The translations under genes and the position numbers were made by a program. A DNA stretch of 64,000 nt from Paraburkholderia adhaesiva (GTDB taxonomy: Bacteria; Pseudomonadota; Gammaproteobacteria; Burkholderiales; Burkholderiaceae): the NCBI RefSeq assembly GCF_021390575.1, contig NZ_JAJEJQ010000003.1, positions 171,001 to 235,000 on the forward strand, read 5' to 3'. A model generated the notes under the pieces. It did not search any database and had not been told where the DNA came from. It saw only the letters and a program-made list of their open reading frames with translations. Within the stretch, counting starts at the first letter, position 1, and the number at the start of each line of letters is the position of its first letter. Positions 1 through 7,798 of the stretch are shown here, piece after piece.

Positions 1-213
1 CATTGATCCGCGCTTCGTGAGCGCCAGCATGCCTGAAAATGCCGTGGAAACAAACTCCGCCGGCGTTGTGCCGTTCGGCACGAGGCGTGGGCAATCGGCT
101 TGCGTCCATAACTTCCATGACGTCGACCCGGCTTTCGGCAATCGCGACCGATGCCGCCTAAACTGTGCACTCGGCGCGATGCCCGTGCGTCGCCCATAAC
201 CCGGTACCTTTCC

Positions 214-723
214 ATGTTTTCGCCCGCCAGCACGCTCCCGGCCGCCAAGGCCGATCTCTACGAAACACTCGCCGCCCAGGCGCGCGCCATGCTCGAAGGC
301 GAGTCCAATATCGTCGCCAACGCGGCGAATTTCTCGTCGCTCGTATTCAACTCGCTCGAAGGGCTTAACTGGGCCGGCTTCTATTTCTTCGACGGCAAGG
401 AGCTCGTCGTCGGCCCCTTCCAGGGCAAACCGGCCTGCGTGCGGATTGGAATCGGCAAAGGCGTATGCGGCACCGCTGCGCAGACGCGTGAAACGCAGGT
501 GGTGCGTGACGTGCACGCGTTTGCTGGCCATATCGCGTGCGATTCGGCTTCGCAATCGGAGATCGTCGTGCCCCTCATCGCGCCCGATGGCGCGCTGATC
601 GGCGTCTGGGACGTGGACAGCCCGCAACTCGCCCGCTTCGACGACGAAGACGCAAAGGGCATGGAAGCGCTGTGCCGCGTCTTCGTCGAATCGGGATGGA
701 GCGGCGCCGCTCGCGGGAGCTAA
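214..723 (+). CDS. msrC: Free methionine-(R)-sulfoxide reductase (GAF domain)
   Basis: Cytosolic GAF-fold enzyme that reduces free methionine-R-sulfoxide with thioredoxin-type reductants. The 169-residue product has the family's usual length, with LNWAGFYF near the N terminus. The three family cysteines are visible in PACVRI, GVCGTA and HIACDSAS. In this family the GVCGTA and IACDS cysteines form the redox pair. An in-frame start lies 21 codons upstream, but homologues begin near the ATG at 214. It stands alone, convergent with the LysR gene that follows. Family assignment is firm; activity is inferred from conserved cysteines. Confidence 0.9.
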   Translation: MFSPASTLPAAKADLYETLAAQARAMLEGESNIVANAANFSSLVFNSLEGLNWAGFYFFDGKELVVGPFQGKPACVRIGIGKGVCGTAAQTRETQVVRDVHAFAGHIACDSASQSEIVVPLIAPDGALIGVWDVDSPQLARFDDEDAKGMEALCRVFVESGWSGAARGS

Positions 724-801
724 TGCTCACACAGCCGACGCGTGCAAGCGGCGCGACACGGAACGTCAACACGCCGTGAGCGATTTAAATGAATCGTCGC
801 G

Positions 802-1800
802 TTACGACGATGCGAACCGCCGCAGTTGTTCCGCGAAGGTGCCAATCGCATCGGAAAGCGTGTCCTGGCTGCGACGCAAGATCCCAATCTGCTCGACACC
901 CCTCGGTGCGGGAACGCTGACAAGCGCAAGCACGCCCGCGTCGAGATCGTCCTGCGCGACGCGCTGCGGCACGATCCATATCGCGTCGGACGTCCCCACC
1001 ACGAGCCGCGCAACCGGCGACGACTGCGTCTCGACACACCCCTGCGGCAATACCAGCCCACGTGATTCGAAGAAGGCCTCCGTGTGATGGCGCGGCGCTG
1101 TGTCAACGCCCGCGATCACGAGCGGGTAATCGAGCACGTCTTCGAGCGATGGCCTGGCGCCTGGTTCGGCGAGCGGGTGACCGTCTCGCGCCACCATGGT
1201 TAGCGACTCGGTGTACAGATACTCGAACGAAATGCCCTTCATGGCCGACGGTTCAGCCATGCGCCCGACGACGAGATCGAGGTCGCCCGCCTTGAGCGCG
1301 CCGAGCAACTCGGTGTTCGAGGCCACCTGAATCCGGACGCCGACGCCCGGCATGAGCGCCTTCATGCTCACGATGGCTTTCGGCAGCACCGCCGTCTGCA
1401 CGGTCGGCAGCGCGCCGACGCGAACTGAGAGCGACTGGTGCGCGTCCTCGCGCGCCAGCGCGGCGGCGGACGCATCGACAGCGCGCTGCACGTCGAGCGC
1501 ATAACGCAGGAAATGTTCGCCGGCAGGCGTGAGCGCCGCGCCGTTGCGGCCCCGTTCGACGAGGCGCGCGCCCGCCCACTGTTCGAGCTCGGCGAGTGTC
1601 TTCGAGATCGCCGGCTGGCTCAGATGCAGACGCTCGGCAGCGCGCGCAAGCGTGCGCTCCTGCGCAATCGCGACGATGCAGTTCAGATGCCGCAGCCGCA
1701 GCCGATCCCTGACCTGGGCGCGCAGATCGTTCAGTTGCGCGTCATCGGTCGCACCCGGACGTTGACGGTTCGGCAATGAGGTCGGCTCCGGCTTTTCCAT
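802..1800 (-). CDS. LysR-family regulator, PcaQ-like (gallate/protocatechuate control)
   Basis: 332-residue LysR regulator with an N-terminal winged HTH at about residues 36-95 (LRHLNCIVAIAQERTLARAA, then QPAISKTLAELEQ) and a periplasmic-binding-like effector domain. It has a roughly 35-residue N-terminal extension before the HTH. The sequence most resembles PcaQ, which activates protocatechuate genes. It is divergent from the gallate dioxygenase with about 100 bp between starts. An ATAACC-N4-GTTAT element overlaps its own start codon, as expected for autoregulation plus activation of the dioxygenase. PcaQ-like is my reading of the sequence; gallate or protocatechuate as effector is inferred from context. 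Confidence 0.85.
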   Translation of the reverse strand: MEKPEPTSLPNRQRPGATDDAQLNDLRAQVRDRLRLRHLNCIVAIAQERTLARAAERLHLSQPAISKTLAELEQWAGARLVERGRNGAALTPAGEHFLRYALDVQRAVDASAAALAREDAHQSLSVRVGALPTVQTAVLPKAIVSMKALMPGVGVRIQVASNTELLGALKAGDLDLVVGRMAEPSAMKGISFEYLYTESLTMVARDGHPLAEPGARPSLEDVLDYPLVIAGVDTAPRHHTEAFFESRGLVLPQGCVETQSSPVARLVVGTSDAIWIVPQRVAQDDLDAGVLALVSVPAPRGVEQIGILRRSQDTLSDAIGTFAEQLRRFASS

Positions 1801-1813
1801 AACCTCACGTTAT
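1799..1813. promoter_or_regulatory. Candidate LysR (PcaQ-type) operator
   Basis: ATAACCTCACGTTAT is a perfect 5-bp inverted repeat (ATAAC/GTTAT) with the LysR T-N11-A geometry. It closely resembles the PcaQ motif I recall, ATAACC-N4-GGTTAA. It sits in the divergent region between the LysR gene and the ring-cleavage dioxygenase and overlaps the LysR start codon. Binding is inferred. Confidence 0.6.
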
Positions 1814-1904
1814 TGAATTTTCCAAAAGAAGTCAATTTACATGATCTTTCGTGAACATTAAATTAGCGCAAAACACATCGTTCAATCGCCCAAGGAGGAG
1901 ACTC

Positions 1905-3203
1905 ATGGCCACACTCGTTGGCGGCATCGCCGTTTCGCACACCCCCACGATTGGTTTCGCGCTCGATGCGCACAAGCAGAACGATCCGGCGTGGGCGCCG
2001 ATCTTCGAGACCTTTGAGCCCGTCAAGCGCTGGCTGCGCGAGCAGAAACCCGACGCGATCGTCTACGTCTACAACGATCACGTGACGTCGTTCTTTTTCG
2101 ACCACTACTCGGCGTTTGCTCTCGGCATCGGCGATGAGTATGGCGTAGCCGACGAAGGCGGCGGCGCGCGCGATCTGCCTGCAATCAAGGGCGACGCGCA
2201 ACTCGCGCGCCACATCGGCATGAGCCTGTCCGCGGACGAATTCGATATGTCGTTCTTCCAGGACAAGCCGCTCGATCACGGCTTTTTCTCGCCGATTTCC
2301 GCGCTCATCGATCGCGACGAACAGGGCTGGCCGACGCGCGTCGTGCCGTTGCAGGTCGGCGTGCTGCAGTTTCCGATTCCAACCGCGCGCCGCTGCTACC
2401 GCATCGGTCAGGCGCTGCGCCGCGCAATCGAAAGTTATCCTGAAGATATTCGCGTGGTCGTGATGTCGACCGGCGGGCTCTCGCATCAAGTGCACGGCGA
2501 ACGCGCGGGTTTCAACAATACCCCGTGGGACCATCAGTTCATGGACGCGCTCACGAACGACCCCGAAGCCCTTGCGCAGATGACGCATGCCGAATTCGCC
2601 GAACTGGGCGGACTCGAAGGCGCCGAGGTCATCATGTGGCTCATCATGCGCGGTGCGCTTGCGGGCAACGTGAAGAAGGTGCACAGCGGCTACTATCTGC
2701 CGTCGATGACGGGCATCGGTACGCTCGTGCTGGAAAATACCGCCGCGCCGCTGCCGGGCGCCGCGCACGAACGCCATCGCGCGCGTATGGCGGAGCAACT
2801 CGTCGGCGCGGAGAAGCTGAGCGGCACGTACCCGTTCGATCTCGCGGCGAGCGTCAAGGCGTATCGGCTGAACAAGTACCTGCACGCGATGATCGACGAG
2901 GGTCATCGACGTGCATTCCTGGAAGACCCCGAGCGTTCGTTCGAGGCGGCGGGTCTGACCGAAGAGGAAAAGGATCTTGTGCGGCGGCGCGACTGGCGCG
3001 GCCTCATCCACTACGGCGTGATCTTCTTCATGCTCGAGAAACTGGGCGCGGTGGTTGGCGTATCGAACCTCCACATCTACGCGGCGATGCGCGGCGAAAC
3101 GCTTGAGGCGTTCTTGCAGACCCGCAAGACCAAAGCAATGTATTCGGTGGCGGGCAACACGCAGAAGACCGAGTCGTGGAGCAGTGAGCCTGCTGCGAAA
3201 TAA
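1905..3203 (+). CDS. galA: Gallate dioxygenase (LigAB-type extradiol, fused beta+alpha)
   Basis: Type II extradiol dioxygenase that opens gallate between C4 and C5 to give 4-oxalomesaconate, using Fe(II) and O2. The 432-residue protein fuses a LigB-like catalytic domain (residues about 1-285; HTP near the N terminus, YVYNDHVTSFF, MSTGGLSHQ) to a LigA-like C-terminal domain (residues about 330-415), the architecture of GalA and DesB. The ATG at 1905 follows a strong AAGGAGGAG; an in-frame ATG 18 codons upstream lacks one. It is divergent from a PcaQ-like regulator. The lower pathway lies near 34-36 kb. A two-subunit protocatechuate 4,5-dioxygenase is excluded by the fusion; exact substrate preference is inferred. 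Confidence 0.88.
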   Translation: MATLVGGIAVSHTPTIGFALDAHKQNDPAWAPIFETFEPVKRWLREQKPDAIVYVYNDHVTSFFFDHYSAFALGIGDEYGVADEGGGARDLPAIKGDAQLARHIGMSLSADEFDMSFFQDKPLDHGFFSPISALIDRDEQGWPTRVVPLQVGVLQFPIPTARRCYRIGQALRRAIESYPEDIRVVVMSTGGLSHQVHGERAGFNNTPWDHQFMDALTNDPEALAQMTHAEFAELGGLEGAEVIMWLIMRGALAGNVKKVHSGYYLPSMTGIGTLVLENTAAPLPGAAHERHRARMAEQLVGAEKLSGTYPFDLAASVKAYRLNKYLHAMIDEGHRRAFLEDPERSFEAAGLTEEEKDLVRRRDWRGLIHYGVIFFMLEKLGAVVGVSNLHIYAAMRGETLEAFLQTRKTKAMYSVAGNTQKTESWSSEPAAK

Positions 3204-3287
3204 GTTTGCGGATGTGCCGCGGTGCGATTGCACTTATTGCTCCTGGCACCGCGCGGCGAGCTACGCCATCGAGAACTGAAAATAAAA

Positions 3288-3314
3288 AAGCCGCGGTTGC
3301 TCAACCGCGGCTTT
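3288..3314. terminator. Rho-independent terminator
   Basis: Stem AAAGCCGCGGTT / AACCGCGGCTTT with a short loop. On the minus strand it is followed by a T-rich run (TTTTTTATTTT), so it best terminates the small acidic gene at 3374-3595. It may also stop readthrough from the dioxygenase. Confidence 0.85.
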
Positions 3315-3373
3315 CGGTCTTGACCGGTTGACACGCGGGGCATGCGACGCCCGCGGTGCCCGGGCGAAGAAAA

Positions 3374-3595
3374 TCACGCCTGCGAATCGGAACTACCGGC
3401 CTGCTGGGCGTTTTCGTCTTCCTTCTTCTCATCCTCTTTCTTTTCGACGACCTCTTCCAGCTTCTCCGCGCCTTCGTAGCCCGCGACGGCCGCGGCTGCC
3501 TTGGTCAGGAAGCCTGCGCCCGGATCCACCTTGTCCGTCGCTTCGACCGCGGCCACTGCACCTACAACCTCGCCCACCTTGTCCAGAATGCCCAT
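3374..3595 (-). CDS. Small acidic hypothetical protein
   Basis: 73-residue protein with an Ala/Val-rich helical N-terminal half (MGILDKVGEVVGAVAAVEA) and a highly charged Glu/Lys tail (EEVVEKKEDEKKEDE). There is no signal peptide or recognised domain. A GGAGGG ribosome site lies just before the ATG and a strong terminator follows, so it is probably a real single-gene unit. I do not recognise a function; the heptad-like charge pattern suggests a helix or coiled coil. Confidence 0.7.
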   Translation of the reverse strand: MGILDKVGEVVGAVAAVEATDKVDPGAGFLTKAAAAVAGYEGAEKLEEVVEKKEDEKKEDENAQQAGSSDSQA

Positions 3596-3956
3596 ACGAC
3601 CCTCCAGTTCTCACCCGCCATCGCGTCGAAAAGCGCCTGCGCACGGACTGCACGCGAGCCGCCAGCCACTAGCCGCGCGCCTTTCTCGGGCACGCGTGTC
3701 GTTCCATTCTGTGCGCCCGAGTCCGACGGATCAATCTGATTCCGTTGCAATTGACAATTTTTAACGATTTCGACGATTCACAATTGCTGCAGCGCACCAA
3801 GCGCTAGACTACTCGCGATCGCGTTACCTCCATGTCTACTGTGGCATGGTTCAAGCCCGCCTCGCTGCGGGCTTTTTTCTTGTCCGAGCCGACGGGCAGT
3901 CCGCCTGCGCACTGGCATAATTCTTCCTTTCGGTTCACCTTTCGCCCGTCGTCGTC
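3596..3956. other. Intergenic region with an orphan terminator; possible sRNA
   Basis: No credible gene. The region holds a TTGACA hexamer at 3751-3756 in an AT-rich stretch, followed 100 bp later by the plus-strand terminator at 3853-3876. The -10 element at the expected spacing is poor. Confidence 0.4.
3853..3876 (+). terminator. Rho-independent terminator without an upstream gene
   Basis: AAGCCCGC-CTCGCT-GCGGGCTT followed by a T run. The nearest upstream genes are on the other strand, so this either ends a small non-coding transcript or insulates lysE. Confidence 0.8.
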
Positions 3957-4592
3957 ATGAGTCTGCATATCTGGTGGCTTTTTCTTGCCACCGTCTTCGT
4001 CGTATCCGCTATCCCCGGTCCCAACATGCTGCTCATCATGTCGCATGGCGCGCAGTACGGCCTGCGCCGCACCGGCGCCAGCATGGCCGGCTGCCTGTCC
4101 GCGCTCGTGCTGATGCTGTCGGTTTCTGCTGCGGGACTCGGCGTGTTCCTGCAGGCCTGGCCCGCCATGTTCAACGCGCTGCGCCTGATCGGCGCGGCTT
4201 ACCTCGTCTATCTCGGCATCAAGGCGTGGACCGCACCTGTACCCCGCACCGATGCTCGTGAAGCTCAATCGCCTGCGGTGGCTCCCGTGCGACGCCCCGG
4301 CGCGCTCTTTCGCAATGGCTTCCTCGTGGCGAGCAGCAACCCGAAGGCGATCCTGTTCGCCGCCGCGCTGCTGCCGCAATTCATCGATGCGAGCCGGCCC
4401 ACGCTGCCGCAGTTCGGCATCCTCGTCGCGACATTCGCCGTCATCGAGGTGAGCTGGTATCTCGTCTACGCGGGATTCGGCACCCGCATCGGCGCGACAC
4501 TCAAGAGCCGCCGCGTCGCGAAAGCGTTCAATCGGCTGACCGGCGGTGTATTCGTCGGTTTCGGGGCGGTGATGGCGCTCATGCGCCAGTAG
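3957..4592 (+). CDS. LysE/RhtB-family amino acid exporter
   Basis: 211-residue inner-membrane protein with about six hydrophobic segments and the LysE-family signature SAIPGPNMLLIMSHG near residue 20. The family exports amino acids or homoserine lactones by proton exchange. The substrate cannot be read from the sequence. It starts at an ATG after the orphan terminator, with CATAAT about 36 bp upstream as a possible -10. A GC-rich hairpin follows the stop. Confidence 0.88.
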   Translation: MSLHIWWLFLATVFVVSAIPGPNMLLIMSHGAQYGLRRTGASMAGCLSALVLMLSVSAAGLGVFLQAWPAMFNALRLIGAAYLVYLGIKAWTAPVPRTDAREAQSPAVAPVRRPGALFRNGFLVASSNPKAILFAAALLPQFIDASRPTLPQFGILVATFAVIEVSWYLVYAGFGTRIGATLKSRRVAKAFNRLTGGVFVGFGAVMALMRQ

Positions 4593-4607
4593 TGCCAGTA
4601 GTAAGGT

Positions 4608-4629
4608 AAGCGCCGCACGCGCGGCGCTT
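4608..4629 (+). terminator. Hairpin after lysE-type gene
   Basis: AAGCGCCGC-ACGC-GCGGCGCTT, 9-bp perfect stem. The following GCGTCTT is only weakly T-rich, so termination is plausible but not certain. Confidence 0.6.
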
Positions 4630-4706
4630 GCGTCTTCGGCGATCGCGCATGGGAAACCCGGCCCCGCGCTTAAAATCACGCTCATCGATCGTCGTTGTCC
4701 CCAACC

Positions 4707-5768
4707 ATGAAGCTCCACCAGAGCGCCATCTTCACGGCACTGCTCGCCGCTGCCCTGTTCGGCGCAACGACCCCTCTTGCGAAAGCCCTGCTCGGAACGC
4801 TGCCGCCCTTCATGGTGGCGGGCCTCTTTTATCTTGGCAGCGGCGTCGGCCTCGCCGTCGCCATCGCAGTGCGGCATGCGCTCCGCAAGGCAAACGAACC
4901 CCATGCGGAACACCCGCTACAGATCGCTGAACTGCCCTGGCTCTTCGGCGCAATCGCTGCCGGCGGCATAGCGGGACCCGCACTGCTGATGCTCGGCCTG
5001 AGCACCGCTCCCGCGGCCACCAGTTCGCTGCTGCTCAACCTCGAAGGCGTGTTCACTGCGTTGATCGCATGGCTGTGCTTTCGCGAGAACGTCGATACAC
5101 AGATCTTCCTCGGCATGGTCGCAATCGTCGCCGGCGGCGTACTGCTTTCGTGGCCAGCGTCGCATGCGGGCGTGGCGCCCGGCGAGCTGCTCGTAGCCGC
5201 TGCGTGCCTGTGCTGGGCCATCGACAACAACCTCACCCGCAAGGTCTCCACTAACGACGCGATGGTCATCGCGTGCCTGAAGGGGCTCGTTGCGGGCTCG
5301 GTGAATCTCGCCATTGCTTTCGTGCTCGGTGCGCACTGGCCCGATGCAGGCAGGATGGGCGGTGCCATGGCCGTGGGCTTCGCGGGCTATGGCGTGAGTC
5401 TCGTGCTCTTCGTGGTGGCGTTGCGCCATCTCGGAACGGCGCGAACGGGGGCCTATTTTTCAGTCGCGCCGCTATTCGGCGTAACGCTTTCATTTCTGCT
5501 TTGGCCTGAACGCCCGACGGTAACGTTCTGGGTCGCAGGTGCGCTGATGGGCTTCGGCGCGTGGCTGCACGTCCGCGAGCGGCACGAGCACGAACACACG
5601 CACGAACCGCTCGACCACACGCACAGTCACCGCCACGACGAGCACCATCAGCACGAGCACGACTTCGACTGGGACGGCACCGAGCCGCATACGCACCCGC
5701 ATCACCACGCGCCCATCACCCACCGTCACGCGCATTTCCCGGACGTGCATCACCGGCATTCGCACTGA
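4707..5768 (+). CDS. EamA/DMT-family transporter with histidine-rich C-terminal tail
   Basis: 353-residue drug/metabolite-transporter-family protein. Two EamA repeats span about residues 5-140 and 150-285, giving ten predicted membrane helices. The last roughly 65 residues form a tail very rich in His, Asp and Glu (for example HEHEHTHEPLDHTHSHRHDE), a typical metal-binding composition. ATG 4707 is preferred over a TTG four codons upstream. The fold predicts small-molecule export or import; the tail suggests Zn, Ni or Co sensing or transport, but that is inference. It is followed by a hairpin and an insertion sequence. Confidence 0.88.
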   Translation: MKLHQSAIFTALLAAALFGATTPLAKALLGTLPPFMVAGLFYLGSGVGLAVAIAVRHALRKANEPHAEHPLQIAELPWLFGAIAAGGIAGPALLMLGLSTAPAATSSLLLNLEGVFTALIAWLCFRENVDTQIFLGMVAIVAGGVLLSWPASHAGVAPGELLVAAACLCWAIDNNLTRKVSTNDAMVIACLKGLVAGSVNLAIAFVLGAHWPDAGRMGGAMAVGFAGYGVSLVLFVVALRHLGTARTGAYFSVAPLFGVTLSFLLWPERPTVTFWVAGALMGFGAWLHVRERHEHEHTHEPLDHTHSHRHDEHHQHEHDFDWDGTEPHTHPHHHAPITHRHAHFPDVHHRHSH

Positions 5769-5836
5769 ATCGCTCGATCGCTTCTGGCCGCGCGCTCGCA
5801 TAGCGCGCCGGTTGCGTCGGCACGGCCGCGATTTTT

Positions 5837-5859
5837 CGGGTATCCGGATTCAGCGGTTG
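5837..5859 (+). repeat. 23-bp repeat, left copy (inverted partner at 7693-7715)
   Basis: This stretch, which includes GGGTATCCGGATTCAGCGG, matches the reverse complement of 7693-7715 at 22 of 23 positions. The two copies flank the insertion sequence at some distance. Probably a dispersed repeat rather than the element's own end. Confidence 0.6.
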
Positions 5860-5930
5860 ACGTTCGCCATCCATGCTGCATCGCGATAATCGTGCGTCCT
5901 GTGCGTCTGCGGAACATGCGGTGCATACCT

Positions 5931-5951
5931 ACCCGAAGCCGACCTTCGGGT
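5931..5951. terminator. Hairpin next to IS left end
   Basis: ACCCGAAG-CCGAC-CTTCGGGT, 8-bp perfect stem just before the insertion sequence. There is no clear T tract, so its role as terminator of the upstream EamA gene is uncertain. Confidence 0.45.
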
Positions 5952-5997
5952 TTCTCGCAAACGGCCGTTCTGACCTGCCTGATTTCTTCGGACCGGT

Positions 5998-6852
5998 TCA
6001 ATCTTGGAGAACGGCCTCGGTTGCTTCAGTTGAACAATACCGCTGCTTAAACTCGTTGGGCGTCAGGTAGTCCAGCGCCGAATGCGGCCGAATCGCATTG
6101 TAATGACGCCGCCACTGCTCAATCACGACTTTGGCTTCGACCCGTGAGCGGAACCATTCCAGGCTCAGACATTCGTCACGGAACTTGCCGTTGAAGCTCT
6201 CGTCTGCACCGTTCTGCCACGGCTTGCCGGGATCACTGAGCGCCATGTCCATTCCGTTCTGTGCGGCCCACTTCAAGATGGCGCGGGACACAAACTCTGG
6301 GCCGTTGTCCGAGCGCAGGTAACGCGGTGTGCCATGCAGGCTGATCAATTGCGACAGCACTTCGATTACCCGCCCTGAGCGAATCGACCCGGCAACATCG
6401 ATGGTCAGACATTCGCGCGTGTATTCATCGATCACCGTCAGGCACTTCAACTGCTGACCGTTGGCGCATCCATCGAACACAAAGTCGTAAGCCCAGACGT
6501 GTCGTGCTGCCGTGGCTGGTGTCGGCCAGGGACGACGAACCGACACACGCCGACGCGGACGCTTGCGTGGCACCTGCAATCCGGCGAGCCGCCACAGTCG
6601 CCATGCTCGGTCGGCGCTCATCGGGTAGCCCTGCCGTTCCAGAAAAATCTGGATGCGACGGTAGCCGTAGCGCGGGTATTGCGCCGATAGCACGCACATG
6701 GCCGCCGTCACGGGCGCATCCCGCTCAGCCAGCTTCGACTGGTAATGCAGCGCTGATCTTGCCACCAGCATCAGCGCGCACGCTCGTCGCTCCGACAGGC
6801 CCCGTGCCCTCGCATAGGCAACCTGCTGGCGTCGTGCGCACGCGCTCACCAC
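5998..6852 (-). CDS. IS3-family transposase OrfB (DDE integrase core)
   Basis: 284-residue transposase catalytic subunit. After an N-terminal HTH_21-type region, the retroviral-type integrase core has DDE residues in AYDFV, RSDNGPEF and the Glu of DESFNGKFRDECL. It ends 27 bp inside the left end of the element. The GTG start overlaps orfA; a slippery A-AAA-AAG run near the orfA end suggests that the functional product is an OrfAB frameshift fusion. No disruption is seen, so it is probably active. Confidence 0.92.
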   Translation of the reverse strand: MVSACARRQQVAYARARGLSERRACALMLVARSALHYQSKLAERDAPVTAAMCVLSAQYPRYGYRRIQIFLERQGYPMSADRAWRLWRLAGLQVPRKRPRRRVSVRRPWPTPATAARHVWAYDFVFDGCANGQQLKCLTVIDEYTRECLTIDVAGSIRSGRVIEVLSQLISLHGTPRYLRSDNGPEFVSRAILKWAAQNGMDMALSDPGKPWQNGADESFNGKFRDECLSLEWFRSRVEAKVVIEQWRRHYNAIRPHSALDYLTPNEFKQRYCSTEATEAVLQD

Positions 6853-7109
6853 TTTTTTGCGTTGATCTCCTTCATCACGTCCAGTTCGAGATCGCGTTCG
6901 GCCAGCATCTTCTTAAGCCGGGCATTCTCCTGCTCCAGCTGCTTCAGGCGCTTGACGTCCGCCGCATCCATGCCGCCAAAGTGCTGGCGCCAGTTGTAGA
7001 TCGTCTGGTCGCTTACCCTGTATTTCTTCGATACCTCCGCGACCGACGTTTTGTCCGCCTCGCGCAGCATCGTGACCATCTGCTCTTCCGTGAACCGGCT
7101 CTTTTTCAT
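6846..7109 (-). CDS. IS3-family transposase OrfA (HTH_Tnp_1)
   Basis: 87-residue DNA-binding subunit with an N-terminal HTH (EEQMVTMLREADK, SDQTIYNWRQHFGG) and a C-terminal leucine-zipper-like coiled coil (KRLKQLEQENARLKKMLAE), typical of the IS407 group. The ATG at 7109 follows GAAGGAAGTC; an in-frame start further upstream would fall near the element end. It overlaps orfB by 7 bp, with the slippery run just before its stop. Confidence 0.9.
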   Translation of the reverse strand: MKKSRFTEEQMVTMLREADKTSVAEVSKKYRVSDQTIYNWRQHFGGMDAADVKRLKQLEQENARLKKMLAERDLELDVMKEINAKKW

Positions 7110-7178
7110 GACTTCCTTCTCTCGGTTGGAAGCCATTCTCTCAAGTTTCAACTGGTCCGAAAATCGCCGGGCAGGTCA

Positions 7179-7410
7179 CGCAATCGAAACGCTTCTGCTC
7201 GAGTCTGCTTTGAACAACTGCCTCCGCAGTCTCGCCAAAGTCGGTTAAACACATCTGCACGCTGTACCCAAGTCGAGTCAATTCGTCTTCAGAAGACTTG
7301 AGACCGGCCAGCACCTTCGGTGCGTCCATGCCCGGCGCGTAGCCCGGCTGTGAGAAATCCATCAGCGCTGGATCCAGGCCGATCACAAGGACACTCCTGG
7401 CGTCTGTCAT
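7179..7410 (-). pseudogene. Conserved hypothetical gene truncated by the IS
   Basis: Starts at an ATG with a good AGGAGG-like site (TGGAGGTAG). It encodes about 77 residues (MTDARSVLVIGLDPALMDFS ... KRFDCV) before running into the right end of the insertion sequence, where an accidental short extension ends it. I recall full-length relatives of about 125 residues in Burkholderia, so roughly the last third is lost. The missing part is not found on the other side of the element. The family's function is unknown to me. Confidence 0.75.
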
Positions 7411-7692
7411 GACTACCTCCATTGGATTCGCGCCATGGGACATAGTCCAGGCGCCCGACAATGCTCCCTCGTAAGTGGGTGCAATTTGGTGCTCTATCAC
7501 ACATATTCAAAGTGTTCGCGAATCGCCACCAACGGATGCTCTCGCGCATGCTCCGGCGGCTACATCTGGAGCGACCGCGCAAGATTGTGAACAATCCGGA
7601 GCCTCGTATTGACCGTCCGTTTCTGGCCGCTCTACGCCAGCGGGTTCAACGAGCGCTCTACGTGGCGACTGCTGCACCGCCTAAGCAGGAAC

Positions 7693-7715
7693 CAACCGCT
7701 GAATCCGAATACCCG
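7693..7715 (-). repeat. 23-bp repeat, right copy
   Basis: Reverse complement of 5837-5859 with one mismatch (see left copy). Confidence 0.6.
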
Positions 7716-7739
7716 ATCTTTCCCAAGCCCCGCCCCCCC

Positions 7740-7764
7740 GATAACGCGCACAATGCGCGTTATC
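7740..7764. promoter_or_regulatory. Perfect palindrome upstream of SRPBCC gene
   Basis: GATAACGCGCA-CAA-TGCGCGTTATC, 11-bp perfect arms, 35 bp before the start codon and just after a run of C residues. It could be an operator or a leader hairpin. Confidence 0.5.
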
Positions 7765-7798
7765 CATTCGAAGCCCGTTCCACGAAGGAGAAGCCGCA

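Larger units (their letters stand above)
5971..7178 (-). mobile_element. IS3-family insertion sequence (IS407-like), about 1.2 kb
   Basis: The ends are imperfect inverted repeats beginning TGACCTGCC: the left reads TGACCTGCCTGATTTCTTCG, the right on the opposite strand TGACCTGCCCGGCGATTTTC, both continuing into GGACC(G/A)GTT. The 1208-bp element holds orfA and orfB in the usual overlapping arrangement and looks intact. The four bases outside each end (GTTC left, CGCA right) do not match, so no target-site duplication is visible. Confidence 0.88.
7411..7798. other. Intergenic region with repeat copy and hairpin
   Basis: No convincing gene. It contains the right copy of the 23-bp repeat and a C-rich run followed by the palindrome at 7740-7764. 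Confidence 0.5.

Noticed and set aside
1863..3233. 456-codon frame opposite the gallate dioxygenase
   Set aside because: Antisense shadow of a clearly identified gene with Arg/His-rich composition.
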